Shown here in pieces: positions 8,381 through 17,612 of a DNA stretch of 61,608 bases. The notes beneath the pieces were generated by a model. The model saw nothing but the letters and a program-made list of their open reading frames with translations, was not told the origin of the DNA and made no database searches. Position 1 is the first letter of the stretch; every line of letters begins with the position of its first letter. This DNA comes from Burkholderia sp. BCC1644. Its GTDB lineage: Bacteria > Pseudomonadota > Gammaproteobacteria > Burkholderiales > Burkholderiaceae. The position numbers and the translations under genes were made by a program. The stretch lies in contig NZ_CADFEI010000033.1 in NCBI RefSeq assembly GCF_902833225.1, forward strand, positions 1-61,608, given 5' to 3'.

Positions 8381-9634
8381 TTAGGCAGCGAACGTTTGCG
8401 GCATGACCGGTGCCATTGACGCTTCAAGCATGTGTCCGCTTGAACAATACGCCCCCCAGTCCTCCATCATGAGCCGCCGTCTTTCGAGTTGATCGCGACG
8501 CCGATAAGCCGCGATCGTCTGCGAAGTAATGATGTGCGCCAACGCTTCCTCTGCCAAAGAATCCGGATAGTCGGTGCATTCGGCGACCCAGTCACGAAAT
8601 GTCGACCGGAAACCGTGCACGGTGATGCCGGAGTACGACATGCGTTTCAGCAGTGACAGCATCGCCATGTTCGACAGTGGGCGCCCTTCCGTGCAACCGG
8701 GAAACAGATATCCATACTTCGCCTTCGGTAGCGCACTGCGTACGATCTCGACGGCACGCTTGCAAAGTGGCACGCGCAGCGGCCGACCGCTCTTCGTGCG
8801 ATCTCCCGGGATACTCCAGACACGATTATCGAGATCAAATTCCTCAACCCGCGCAAACCGCGCCTCATTCGTGCGAGTCGCCGTGAGAATAAGCAGGCGC
8901 AGCACCCGTGCCGCGCGTCGGGGACGAAGCTCCAGTTCCCGGATAAACGTCGGAAGGTCTTCCCAAGGCAACGCCGGATGATGCTTTACCTGCGAGCGTT
9001 TCTTTGACCGTGGTAACACCAGTTGGAGATGGTCTACGTAACGAGCAGGGTTACCACCGGCGCGGTGGCCCATCACGGTCTCCGCGTCCAGGATCGCCTT
9101 GATGCGCCCCCGCACACGGCGCGCCGTCCCTGCCTTTTTGGTCCAAATCGGCTGCAGAATGCGGACAATCATCGCTGTGTCGATGTCGCGCACACGCACA
9201 TCGCCGATGATGGGATAGGCGTAGGTCTTCAGCGTAGTGTCCCATTGCTGACTGTGCTTCCGGTTTCGCCACTCCGATTCGTGCGCTCGAATGAACGCGT
9301 CAGCTGCCTCACGGAACGTCACGTTGGCATCGACGGAGATGTCGAGCAATCGACGACGCTGCTCTTCGCGCCGTGCCAGGATGGGATCGACCTGATCCCG
9401 GACCATCTCGCGGTACCTAGTGGCCAGCTTTCGCGCTTCACCAAGCGAGACTCGCGAAAGCGGTCCGAGGCCCATTTCGCGCACTCGCCTGTCGAGCGTG
9501 AAGCGAAACACCCATGAGCGTGCGCCACTGCCGGCGATCTGCATGAAGAGGCCACCGCCGTCGGCATAATGTCCTGGATCCACCGCCTTCGCGACCCGCA
9601 GCGCGCTAAGCCGATGCAACTGTCGTCCCGCCAT
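8381..9634 (-). CDS. Tyrosine-type site-specific integrase (P4/phage-island type)
   Basis: 417 aa from the ATG at 9634 (MAGRQLHRLSALRVAKAV). The frame extends 8 codons upstream. It has an N-terminal DUF4102 arm-binding domain (DGGGLFMQIAGSGARSWVFR), a central SAM-like core-binding domain, and the catalytic domain with RTNEARF, HGFRSTFRDWV (HxxR) and the terminal IAAYRRRD tyrosine. All four catalytic positions are visible and the length is normal, so it may be functional. Such enzymes insert genomic islands at tRNA genes or other attachment sites. No tRNA gene is next to it here. A cluster of TACCCA repeats begins 16 bp upstream of the start and may hold arm-type binding sites. Confidence 0.92.
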   Translation of the reverse strand: MAGRQLHRLSALRVAKAVDPGHYADGGGLFMQIAGSGARSWVFRFTLDRRVREMGLGPLSRVSLGEARKLATRYREMVRDQVDPILARREEQRRRLLDISVDANVTFREAADAFIRAHESEWRNRKHSQQWDTTLKTYAYPIIGDVRVRDIDTAMIVRILQPIWTKKAGTARRVRGRIKAILDAETVMGHRAGGNPARYVDHLQLVLPRSKKRSQVKHHPALPWEDLPTFIRELELRPRRAARVLRLLILTATRTNEARFARVEEFDLDNRVWSIPGDRTKSGRPLRVPLCKRAVEIVRSALPKAKYGYLFPGCTEGRPLSNMAMLSLLKRMSYSGITVHGFRSTFRDWVAECTDYPDSLAEEALAHIITSQTIAAYRRRDQLERRRLMMEDWGAYCSSGHMLEASMAPVMPQTFAA

Positions 9635-9649
9635 GCCGCCCTCCTTTCC

Positions 9650-9900
9650 TACCCACAAAACCCATGTTGCTACCCATGTTTCGTGAGGAAATTGTGGAGG
9701 ACGCGGCTGGACGTCGCAAGCACATCGTTACCCACAAAACTCCGCAAAATCATGGGCTTGCGGACTTTCAGAGGAAGTTCAAGGAACGCCGCGGAAGCCC
9801 GGCATGGCGGAAGGCAACCGACTACAACTACCGCTCGCACCGCCCCGCCAGGTAAGACTCCCTCAATCACAGATGGCACCCTACCCACGATCCTACCCAT
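9650..9900. repeat. Five TACCCA direct repeats beside the integrase gene
   Basis: TACCCAC at 9650, 9729 and 9882, and TACCCAT at 9671 and 9894, all in the same orientation within 251 bp. TACCCACAAAAC is shared by the copies at 9650 and 9729. The position just upstream of a tyrosine integrase fits arm-type binding sites of an attachment region. No matching core repeat was found in the window. Confidence 0.55.
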
Positions 9901-10366
9901 ACTTGGCTCGACGCCAATCTAGTATCGTCCGCAATGCGTTGCTGGCAGAGGGGCGCCGAGCAAATTCCCGACAAGATCTCACCAAAGTCCCGTCATGGAC
10001 TCTGTTACGTATGCGGTCCCCCTACCGTCGCCACGGTCTTGCGAATACGTCCTGCGTGTCGGGGGTGCGGCGGCAAACGCAAGATCGGAGGCAACAGCGG
10101 CTTCCACTACCCCGCAAACAACACCTATTGAGCATGTGTTTGCCAAACGAGAATGATAACTATTTCGAATAAAATCGCAATCTTGTGATGACTTTACTAC
10201 CAGAGCCTGTATCTCGCAGTCTGCAAAGCTTCGCGCTAGAGGGATCACGCCCATCAGCTAGAGAAACGCGATCGCCGGTCGCAATCGAATCGTCGGGCTG
10301 TACCGACCATTTTGATCACGTCATGTCGGAAGCGGAAAAATCCGCGCGTAGGTTGGTACGCCTGCC
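9901..10366. other. Intergenic stretch between integrase att region and inositol locus
   Basis: No convincing gene. A 65-codon open frame at 9934-10131 has two CxxC-like pairs (CYVCG and CRGCGG), but no start signal supports it. A Fur-box-like sequence lies at 10149-10167. The island boundary with the inositol locus probably falls here. Confidence 0.45.
10149..10167. promoter_or_regulatory. Fur-box-like sequence
   Basis: GAGAATGATAACTATTTCG matches 13 of 19 positions of the GATAATGATAATCATTATC consensus. No iron gene is adjacent on either strand, so it may be a relic of a displaced gene or a chance match. Confidence 0.3.
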
Positions 10367-11266
10367 CTAATCGCCATACTGCTCGACGTAACGCAACGAC
10401 ATGAACAAAAGCTGCACTGCCGTTGAGGCAGCGGTGATCGAATGGAATCCGAATACAGCACTGTCGTCCAACCGCAGCAAGGCATCGGCATCCCGCGCGA
10501 GCGGTGACAGGCGACTGTCGGTCATCAGGACCAGCTGAGCACCATTGAGCTTCGCGAGTTTGGCAATACGGCACGTCTCGTCGCTGTAAGGGGGTAATTC
10601 AAGCGCCACGAAAACGTCGCCCGCCCTCACCAAGCGCACTTGGCCGACATCCATCTCACCGACCGTCAAGAAGAGGGAGACCGTCTTCTCTGTCTGGTGC
10701 AAGGCCTGCGCCAAATGAGATGCAACCGGAAACGCCTGACGCGCTCCCATTACCCAGATCGTAGCGGCATCGCGCAGCATGACCAGCGCGCGCGTCCAGT
10801 CTTCGGATGCCAGCAATTCGCGCAGACGTGCGACCGCTGCCACGCTGGACGCCAACACCGATTCAGTCATTCCTTCTAGTCCATTGGTCGGGGCCTCATC
10901 ATGTACGTCCTTAGCGTCCCACCGCATCGGCCGCGGCAACCCGATCCGATGACGAAACCGCCGCCTCAGGTCCGCGTAGCCGGACAGACCGAAGTACTGA
11001 GCAAAGCGCACAACTGCCGACGGATGCACACCGCATTGCTCGGCGACGCTACGAATATCCAGTATGCCGACCTGATCGGCATGGGTATCGATGAAGTGGG
11101 CAATCGCTTTAAGCCGTGGACTCAGCGCGTCGTACTCGGAGCGAATTTGCGACAATAGCTGGTCGGCACCGTCGAGCCGCGACTCGTCCGGATTACCCGC
11201 CAGTCCGGTGCGGGACATGCAATCGGGACGCATAGTCTCAGGCGCGGGCCGGTTCGAGTGGTTCAT
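10367..11266 (-). CDS. MurR/RpiR-family transcriptional regulator of the inositol locus
   Basis: 299 aa. The N-terminal RpiR helix-turn-helix (YDALSPRLKAIAHFIDTHAD, then VAEQCGVHPSAVVRFAQYFG) is followed by a SIS sugar-phosphate-binding domain (IWVMGARQAFPVASHLAQAL, then RAGDVFVALELPPYSDET). RpiR regulators govern inositol genes in many proteobacteria (the iolR role) and sense a phosphorylated intermediate. The ATG at 11266 overlaps the preceding dehydrogenase gene by 29 bp. A second ATG at 11233 would remove the overlap, and neither has a strong ribosome binding site. As the last gene of the leftward inositol block it is probably co-transcribed with the dehydrogenase. Confidence 0.85.
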   Translation of the reverse strand: MNHSNRPAPETMRPDCMSRTGLAGNPDESRLDGADQLLSQIRSEYDALSPRLKAIAHFIDTHADQVGILDIRSVAEQCGVHPSAVVRFAQYFGLSGYADLRRRFRHRIGLPRPMRWDAKDVHDEAPTNGLEGMTESVLASSVAAVARLRELLASEDWTRALVMLRDAATIWVMGARQAFPVASHLAQALHQTEKTVSLFLTVGEMDVGQVRLVRAGDVFVALELPPYSDETCRIAKLAKLNGAQLVLMTDSRLSPLARDADALLRLDDSAVFGFHSITAASTAVQLLFMSLRYVEQYGD

Positions 11267-12437
11267 GGCTCAGGCAATCTTGGAACTGCAGCCACATTGG
11301 CTCCGGTCGCTCCATCCGGGTTTCAAGTGGATAGGTCACGTTGTTAGCCGCCGACTCGAGCATGCCATGCATTATCTCAAGGATATGCAGGGCCATCTCG
11401 GCGCTAGCACGGGGCGCACGCCCCTCGGCAATCGACATGGCCATGTCGACAAGTCCGATGCCACGGCTGTTTTCGCGATGGCTCGTCTCGATGAATGGCC
11501 GCTCGATCGGTACCTTTTTCCATGGGCGCCGTGCAGCTTCGCCGCGAGGCAGCTCGACCCACCGGTAGTCGTCGCGCGTGCGCAGCAGCAGATCACCGCC
11601 GAACAGATTCGGCCCGTCACAGGGATCGATGTCGTTCAGGCACAAGGTGCCGGCCGTACCATACAGTTCCATCCTCGGCAACTCGGAATCCCATACGTCA
11701 TAGCTTACGATCAGGGTGACGAGTGCACCCGACACGAACACTAGGTTGGCGGCCACGTGAGTCGGCTCGTCGACCGGAATGCGCATGCCGCAAAGCGGCC
11801 CGCTTTCGACGACACGCTCCGAACATGCCCGGCCTGCGACCGCCGAGCATTGCCGCACCGGCCCCAACAGGGACACCAGCGCGCTCAGATAATATGGTCC
11901 GATATCGTGTAAGGGCCCGCCTCCGCGCCGATACAAGAAAGCGGGATTCGGGTGGAACCACTCCGGGCCTCGGCTCACCGCAAATGCCGTCGCGCCGTGC
12001 ACAATCCCGATCACACCTTCGTCGATCAATTGACGGCAGGTCTGCAGGCGCCCTCCCAATACCGTGTCGGGTGCGCAACCGAGCGTCAGACCGCGCCGGC
12101 GCGCATCCTCGCACAGCGCCTTTCCTTCGGCAAACGTCGTGGCGAGCGGCTTCTCACTATAGACGTGCTTGCCGGCGCGCAGCGCAGCCAGCGTCAGTTC
12201 CGCATGCACGTCAGGCGTGGTCAGGTTCAGGACGATATCGATCCCGACATCGTCAATCAGCGAGGCAGCATCCGGATACGCTTTCGGGACGCCGTGTGCC
12301 GCCGCCTTCGCACGCGCCTTCTCGAGATCGCGACCGGCCACTGCGGCAAGCTCGACGATCGGGTATTTCGCAAGATTGTGCAGATAGACGTCGCTTATGT
12401 CGCCCACGCCCAGTACACCGACTTTAAGCGGTTTCAT
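11238..12437 (-). CDS. Gfo/Idh/MocA-family oxidoreductase (cyclitol/sugar dehydrogenase)
   Basis: 399 aa from the ATG at 12437. The N-terminal Rossmann fold has VGVLGVGDISDVYLHNL (GxGxxS/T-type NAD(P) site), then LNLTTPDVHAEL and the family Lys motif YSEKPLAT. The C-terminal half is the GFO_IDH_MocA substrate domain with GGGPLHDIGPYYL, where the His is the likely active-site residue. The family oxidises or reduces ring and chain polyols with NAD(P). Candidates here are a second inositol, scyllo-inositol or inosose dehydrogenase, or a side-group-processing enzyme. It is about 60 aa longer than the IolG-like gene at 18.6 kb and lacks close similarity to it. The frame is open to 12563, but only the 12437 start gives the canonical N-terminus. 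Confidence 0.85.
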   Translation of the reverse strand: MKPLKVGVLGVGDISDVYLHNLAKYPIVELAAVAGRDLEKARAKAAAHGVPKAYPDAASLIDDVGIDIVLNLTTPDVHAELTLAALRAGKHVYSEKPLATTFAEGKALCEDARRRGLTLGCAPDTVLGGRLQTCRQLIDEGVIGIVHGATAFAVSRGPEWFHPNPAFLYRRGGGPLHDIGPYYLSALVSLLGPVRQCSAVAGRACSERVVESGPLCGMRIPVDEPTHVAANLVFVSGALVTLIVSYDVWDSELPRMELYGTAGTLCLNDIDPCDGPNLFGGDLLLRTRDDYRWVELPRGEAARRPWKKVPIERPFIETSHRENSRGIGLVDMAMSIAEGRAPRASAEMALHILEIMHGMLESAANNVTYPLETRMERPEPMWLQFQDCLSHEPLEPARA

Positions 12438-12574
12438 CGTGCCTCTCATACGGAAGGCCGCCAACGCGCGGCGGCGGCGGGATATTGCTTGGATCTCCTG
12501 CGCGCGCCGCGTCGCATGCCGTTTCGGCCGACGTGTACGGCCCGCACAAGAGGGTTCCTGCACCGGACAGTGCG

Positions 12575-13771
12575 TCAGAACTGCGTGGCAATTCCCGCGA
12601 ACACGCCGAACTGGCTGCGTCCATAGCCTGGATTCAGGTTCGATGCGCTGCCGTTGACCGGATCGTTCACGTTGTTGGCCCCGTAGGTCCCGCCGTTCAG
12701 CCCGAGATTCGACGTCGCGCTGTTGCGCAGATAGCCGAGCTCCGTATAAAGCCGCGTCTGCTTCGACAGCGAGTAGATGCCGGACAGCGTATACAGCGTG
12801 CCGTTGCCATTACCGTGATTGGCGTTGGCGTGATACACGGCACCCATGACGGCTGTCGCCGGCGTCACGGCCCATTGCGCGCCGAACCACTCCTGGTCGA
12901 CCGCGGTCGGCAAGGAAACGCCGGCGGGCTGTGCCGACGGCGTGCCCGTTCCGTAATACCCGGCATTCGATGCGTCCGGCGCGCTCAGGTGGACGTAGCC
13001 CGCATACAGCGTCACTGGTCCGATTCCGTACGACGCCCCGGCGAAGATCGAGCGCGAGGCCAGATAGACGTTGCTGAACTTGCCGTTGCCATCGCGAATC
13101 TCATCATAGATCAGCTGCGCTTCGACGTTCGACGCCTTGTACTGCAACTTCAGGCCATCCGCCCGGCCTTGCGAGCTACCCAAGCCAGTGGCCGTGCCCA
13201 GTTGCCCCGGCGCCGTGCCCGGCGTACCCGCATTCCATTTGGTCGAATTGGTGAGGTTGTACTGGCCTTTCACCGTGAAACCACCGAAATCGGGCGACGT
13301 ATATTCGATGCCGTTCGAGGCCTGCGGGAACATGCGGCCGCGTACCAGCGTGCCGAACGAATATTTCTTGGTCTGCTGCGGATCGAGCTCACCGGTATCC
13401 TGCAACAGCTCGCTCGCCCCGAAATTGCCGAGACGAATCGCACCATACGCGTCGTGTCGCAAACCCACGGTCGCCTGCCCCTCGAAGAACGAACCGTTCG
13501 CCACCGAGCCGTTCAGCGTGTTCAGGCGCGCTTCCAGGCGGAACGTGGCCTGCAGGCCGCCGCCCAGGTTCTCGTTACCGAGCATGCCGAAGCGCGATTC
13601 ACCCCAGCCGCCGGATTCGGCCGACAGCCGGTTGCCGCCGGGCAGACCCGTTTCGTATTGCAGGCCGTTATCCACGATTCCATACAACGTAACACTGCTC
13701 TGCGCATGCGCGAATGCCGTGGCGCCGCACAGCGCCGTACCGGCCATGAATCTGAGTAATTTCGTCTCCAT
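12575..13771 (-). CDS. Gram-negative porin (OmpC-like, trimeric type)
   Basis: 398 aa from the ATG at 13771, preceded by AAAGGAG eight bases upstream. An in-frame ATG six codons earlier overlaps that ribosome binding site and is less likely. The signal peptide (METKLLRFMAGTALCGATAF...) ends AHA, followed by QSSVTLYGIVDNGLQYETG, the typical start of Burkholderia porins. The protein ends in FGVFAGIATQF with the C-terminal Phe needed for BAM recognition. It sits between a dehydrogenase and the sugar ABC transporter genes, so it probably provides the outer-membrane route for the locus substrate. Confidence 0.92.
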   Translation of the reverse strand: METKLLRFMAGTALCGATAFAHAQSSVTLYGIVDNGLQYETGLPGGNRLSAESGGWGESRFGMLGNENLGGGLQATFRLEARLNTLNGSVANGSFFEGQATVGLRHDAYGAIRLGNFGASELLQDTGELDPQQTKKYSFGTLVRGRMFPQASNGIEYTSPDFGGFTVKGQYNLTNSTKWNAGTPGTAPGQLGTATGLGSSQGRADGLKLQYKASNVEAQLIYDEIRDGNGKFSNVYLASRSIFAGASYGIGPVTLYAGYVHLSAPDASNAGYYGTGTPSAQPAGVSLPTAVDQEWFGAQWAVTPATAVMGAVYHANANHGNGNGTLYTLSGIYSLSKQTRLYTELGYLRNSATSNLGLNGGTYGANNVNDPVNGSASNLNPGYGRSQFGVFAGIATQF

Positions 13772-13861
13772 CGAAAATCTCCTTTGCATACCTAATCTAT
13801 TGATGTTTTTTTAGTTCCTCATACGCCGACGCATATCGGGCTATACACCGGCTCGCCTGCC

Positions 13862-14782
13862 CTACTTCAGGTAATTTCCTACGTTGCTGCGGGTCACGGA
13901 TTCGAACGGGACGATCACTTCGGCGGGAGCCGGCTTGCCGCTCTTGAGCGTTTCGACAACCTGGTATGCGGCCTGCGCCTGTCCCTTCGCGTTCTGGAAG
14001 ATGGTCTGGGACATCTCGCCGGCCTTGATCGCCCGCATCGCGTCCGCGGTCCCGTCAACGCCAGAGATCGCGACACCCTTGAGCCGCCCTGCCGTCTTCA
14101 GCGCTTCCAGCGCGCCAAGCGCCATCTGGTCGTTCGCGGCGACGATCGCATCGAATCTCGGATATCGCTGAACCCAGTCCTCGGTGACCTTCATGCCCTG
14201 TGCGCGATCGTAGTCGGCCGGCAGGTTCGACAGGATCTTGACGTCGGGACGCTTGGCCAGCGTCTGCACGAAGCCGGCCAGGCGTTCCTTGGAGTGGTAA
14301 AGGCCCGGCGTACCCTGCAGGTAGAGGATCTGCGCATTCTTCGGCAAAACCGAGTCGAAGTACTCGCCCTGCAGGCGGCCGGCATCGTAGTTCTTCGAAC
14401 CGACGAACGTATACTTGCCGCTAGCGGACTGGATGCCGAGCGCGATCACCGGGATGCCGGCCTTGTTGGCCCGCTCGACACCGGGAACGATGCCGCGATA
14501 GTCGACCGGCACGATCATGATCACGTTGACCTTCTGCGCGATGAAGTTGTCGATCTGGTCGAGCTGGCGGCTCACGTCGCCGTTTGCGTCCGTATAGACC
14601 ACGCTCAGGCCCGGGTCCGCCTTGACCGCGTCGGCAAAGGCAGTCTTCCGGCTCATCGTGAACACGTCGGTGTCTGCCAGATTCGTATAGCCGATCACAA
14701 ACTTCTTGTCGGCCGCACTGGCCGATGTCGCCAGCGCGGCCAGCCCGAATACCGCTACCGCCGCTTGTTTCCAAACCTTCAT
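13862..14782 (-). CDS. Periplasmic sugar/inositol-binding protein of ABC transporter (RbsB/IbpA type)
   Basis: 306 aa. The signal peptide ends ATSASAA before DKKFVIGYTNLADTDVF. It is a Peripla_BP_4 (type I) fold protein with DANGDVSRQLDQIDNFIAQKV, IPVIALGIQSA and ISGVDGTADAMRAI, all typical of ribose/inositol-binding proteins. GGAGGAG sits a few bases upstream of the ATG. With the permease and ATPase genes just upstream it forms a complete importer, read in the order ATPase, permease, binding protein. The inositol catabolic genes on either side make a cyclitol the likely ligand (inference from context). Confidence 0.92.
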   Translation of the reverse strand: MKVWKQAAVAVFGLAALATSASAADKKFVIGYTNLADTDVFTMSRKTAFADAVKADPGLSVVYTDANGDVSRQLDQIDNFIAQKVNVIMIVPVDYRGIVPGVERANKAGIPVIALGIQSASGKYTFVGSKNYDAGRLQGEYFDSVLPKNAQILYLQGTPGLYHSKERLAGFVQTLAKRPDVKILSNLPADYDRAQGMKVTEDWVQRYPRFDAIVAANDQMALGALEALKTAGRLKGVAISGVDGTADAMRAIKAGEMSQTIFQNAKGQAQAAYQVVETLKSGKPAPAEVIVPFESVTRSNVGNYLK

Positions 14783-14892
14783 ATGCTCCTCCGTTGTTGT
14801 CTGACCTGCTGCGGGTTGAACATCGACTTGCTTTAAGTGCTGCTCTTACTGCTTCACTGCACGCCGGAGACCCGGCTCGTCCGGTTCCGATC

Positions 14893-15915
14893 TCAGGCCG
14901 GACGCCGTACGCGCTTGCCGCGACCGTTCTTGGTCTTGACGTCCAGAATCACTGCGACCGCGATGATCAGCCCCTTGGCGATCTGCTGCCAGTAGGAGCT
15001 GACGTTCAGAAGGTTGAGGATGTTGTTGATCACGCCGATGATCAACGATCCGATCATCGAGCCCATGATCGTGCCGGTCCCGCCCATCAGGCTGGTCCCG
15101 CCTACCACCACGGCCGTGATCGCATCGAACTCGTAGCCGACACCGCCAGCCGGCTGGCCCGAGTTGATCCGCGACATCAGCACGATGCCGGCGATCGCGG
15201 TCAGCACACCGCTGTAGACGAAGGCCATCGTCGTCACGCGTCGCGTATTGATGCCGGAGGCCAGCGCGGCGCGCGTGTTGCCGCCGGTTGCATAGACATA
15301 GCGGCCGAAGCGCGTGCGATTCAGCAGCACCCACGACACCGCGAGCACGGCGATCAGGATCAGTACCGAGATCGGCACCGGCCCGACCGAACCCTGGCCT
15401 ATCACGGCGAAGTCGCCCAGGTCACTGATGGGTGCGCCGCCGGTATAGAGCAGGATGCCGCCACGCGCCACTGTCGTCATCGCGAGCGTGGTGATGAACG
15501 AGGGAATGCCGAAGGTCGTGACGATGAAGCCGTTGACGAACCCGACCACCACGCCCATCGCCAGCCCGGCCGCCACTGCCAGTGGGATGCTGCCGGTAAG
15601 CGACATTACGCTCGCCGCAATCGTGCCGGTCAGGGCCACGACCGCGCCCAGCGACACGTCGATCTGCCCAAGAATGATGATGAAGGTTACGCCGCACGCG
15701 AGCAGGCTGACGACCACCACCTGCCGCAACACGTTGGTCAGGTTCGGAACGGTCAGGAACGCATCGCTGACCAGCGAAGCGAGCACCACGATGCCGATGA
15801 AGATCAGCATCGTGCCGTATTTGCGGTAAATCTCGGCCGGGCTCGCGCCCTTCAGCCAGGCCATGATGCCAGCGCGCGGCTGCATCGAATTTTCCTGCAT
15901 GCTGTTCAACATCAT
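14893..15915 (-). CDS. ABC transporter permease (RbsC/inositol type)
   Basis: 340 aa, a BPD_transp_2 permease. Hydrophobic segments run from YGTMLIFIGIVVLASLVSDA onward. The family motifs VSLGAVVALTGTIAA and ATGGNTRAALASGI are followed by GGTSLMGGTGTIMGSMIG. About eight to ten membrane spans are expected. The ATG at 15915 overlaps the ATPase stop (ATGA), so the two are translationally coupled. A second ATG immediately after it has better spacing to GGAGG. It forms the inner-membrane channel of the cyclitol importer. Confidence 0.92.
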   Translation of the reverse strand: MMLNSMQENSMQPRAGIMAWLKGASPAEIYRKYGTMLIFIGIVVLASLVSDAFLTVPNLTNVLRQVVVVSLLACGVTFIIILGQIDVSLGAVVALTGTIAASVMSLTGSIPLAVAAGLAMGVVVGFVNGFIVTTFGIPSFITTLAMTTVARGGILLYTGGAPISDLGDFAVIGQGSVGPVPISVLILIAVLAVSWVLLNRTRFGRYVYATGGNTRAALASGINTRRVTTMAFVYSGVLTAIAGIVLMSRINSGQPAGGVGYEFDAITAVVVGGTSLMGGTGTIMGSMIGSLIIGVINNILNLLNVSSYWQQIAKGLIIAVAVILDVKTKNGRGKRVRRPA

Positions 15916-17432
15916 TGACCTCCGGTTGCCAGTTTCATGATTCGTTCCTGCGAGGCCTCACCCCGGCTCAGTTCGCCGGCCACCCTGCCCTCGCGCATCA
16001 CGATCACGCGGTCGCTCATGCCGAGAATCTCCGGCAGTTCGGACGAGATCATGACGATGGCCAGCCCCTGCTGCGCGAATTGCGACATCAGGCGGTGAAT
16101 TTCGGATTTCGCGCCGACGTCGATGCCGCGCGTCGGTTCATCGAGGATGAGTACCTTCAGGTCGCGCAGCAGCCATTTCGCAATCGCGATCTTCTGCTGG
16201 TTGCCGCCGCTGAGATTGCCGGTGACGGTCTGCAGGTCGGCGGTCTTGATCTTCAGCATCTCGCGCATGCGCGTCGCTTCGTTACGCTCGCGGCGCGTGT
16301 CGAGCAGGCCGCGCCGCGAGAAACCCTTCAGGTTCGCGAGCGAGATGTTTTCCATCACCGATCGACACAACACGAGCCCTTCGCCCTTGCGGTCCTCGGA
16401 CACCATCGCAATGCCACAGCGGATCGCGGCATCGCTGCCCCTCATCCGCAACGGCACGCCTTCGAGCACGATCTCGCCCTCGTCGAGCGCATCGAGCCCG
16501 AAAATCGCGCGTACCACTTCCGTGCGCCCCGCGCCGATCAGTCCGGCCAGCCCGACGATCTCGCCACGTCGCACGCTGAAGCCGATATCCGAGAACACGC
16601 CGTGGCGCGTGGCGTTACGGACCTCGAGCACGGTCTCGCCGATCGTCGCGTCGAGTTTCGGGAAAATGCTCGAGATCGGCCGACCGACCATCGCCGCGAT
16701 GAGCCGGCTCTCGTCGTATTCGTCGGCCGGGCCCGACTCGACATAGCGGCCGTCGCGGATGATCGTGATGTCGTCCGCGATCTGGAATATCTCGTCCATC
16801 TTGTGGCTGATGTAGATGATCGCGACCCCGCGCGCCTTCAGGTCGCGGATCTGCTCGAACAGCATGCCGACCTCGGTATCGCTGATTGCCGACGTCGGCT
16901 CGTCCATGATGACGACCGATGCGCCACGCGAGATCGCCTTGGCGATTTCGATCAGCTGCATGCCGGCCACGCTGAGCTCGCGCATCTTCTGACGGGGCGC
17001 ATAGTCGAGCCCGAGCCGGTCGAGCAACGCCTGAGTATCGCGTTCCATGCTCCTGAAATCGATCATCTGCCGCGACAGCGCACCGAACGCCGCATAGGTC
17101 GGCTCACGCCCGAGAAAGATGTTCTCGGCGATCGACATGTCGAGCACCGGGCTCAATTCCTGGTGGATCATCGCGACGCCGGTTTCGAGCGCGGCCTTGG
17201 TGCCGGTGGGACGATACGGCGCACCTTTGAAGCGGACTTCGCCCGAATCGACGCGATGCTCGCCGGACAGGATCTTCATCAGCGTCGATTTGCCGGCGCC
17301 GTTTTCGCCGACCAGCACGTGAGTAGTGCCCGCGCGCACCCTGAGGCTGACCCGGTCGAGTGCGAGCACGCCCGGGAATGCCTTAGAAACGTCCTGCATC
17401 TCCAGCACGTATTGCGATTCTTCGCTATCCAT
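15912..17432 (-). CDS. Sugar ABC transporter ATP-binding protein, tandem domains (RbsA/MglA type)
   Basis: 506 aa with two fused ATPase domains. The first has GENGAGKST, the signature LSVAGMQ and VVIMDEPTSA. The second has GLIGAGRTEV in place of Walker A, the signature NLSGGNQQK and LILDEPTRGID. A degenerate second Walker A is normal in this family. It powers the importer on the cytoplasmic face. GAGGAG lies eight bases before the ATG. A strong GC stem-loop (17496-17527) separates it from the isomerase gene upstream, which may set relative expression. Confidence 0.94.
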   Translation of the reverse strand: MDSEESQYVLEMQDVSKAFPGVLALDRVSLRVRAGTTHVLVGENGAGKSTLMKILSGEHRVDSGEVRFKGAPYRPTGTKAALETGVAMIHQELSPVLDMSIAENIFLGREPTYAAFGALSRQMIDFRSMERDTQALLDRLGLDYAPRQKMRELSVAGMQLIEIAKAISRGASVVIMDEPTSAISDTEVGMLFEQIRDLKARGVAIIYISHKMDEIFQIADDITIIRDGRYVESGPADEYDESRLIAAMVGRPISSIFPKLDATIGETVLEVRNATRHGVFSDIGFSVRRGEIVGLAGLIGAGRTEVVRAIFGLDALDEGEIVLEGVPLRMRGSDAAIRCGIAMVSEDRKGEGLVLCRSVMENISLANLKGFSRRGLLDTRRERNEATRMREMLKIKTADLQTVTGNLSGGNQQKIAIAKWLLRDLKVLILDEPTRGIDVGAKSEIHRLMSQFAQQGLAIVMISSELPEILGMSDRVIVMREGRVAGELSRGEASQERIMKLATGGQ

Positions 17433-17495
17433 GTGCTTGCTCCTCGTGGGCCGGCCTGGGCCGACCCGATGGCACGCCGGCGATACGCCCGTGCA

Positions 17496-17527
17496 GCGCC
17501 GCGGCAGGGGCGATCCCGCCGCGGCGC
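17496..17527 (-). terminator. GC-rich stem-loop between isomerase and ABC genes
   Basis: Perfect 10-bp stem GCGCCGCGGC / GCCGCGGCGC around a 12-nt loop, in the 180-bp gap between two co-directional genes. There is no U-tract. It is more likely an mRNA-stabilising or partial-termination element that separates the catabolic genes from the transporter genes. Confidence 0.55.
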
Positions 17528-17612
17528 GCCGGTGGCGCCGTGCATGCCTGTCTCCGTTGTGTTTCTTGATCTCGCCGCGTGAGTCGGCCCGGCTAGGCCG
17601 GATCGCGTCGAC

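Noticed and set aside
9934..10131. Small frame with two CxxC-like pairs
   Set aside because: No start signal and no recognisable zinc-ribbon family. The Cys spacing could be chance in GC-rich DNA.
10304..10318. CGACCATTTTGATCA resembling the inositol operator, just downstream of the RpiR gene
   Set aside because: It is one base short and has two arm mismatches, at the 3' end of the gene. Too weak to call.
15915..17582. 555-codon open frame on the plus strand
   Set aside because: It lies opposite the ABC ATPase gene, which has all expected motifs. The antisense frame is low-complexity and is a GC-rich codon shadow.
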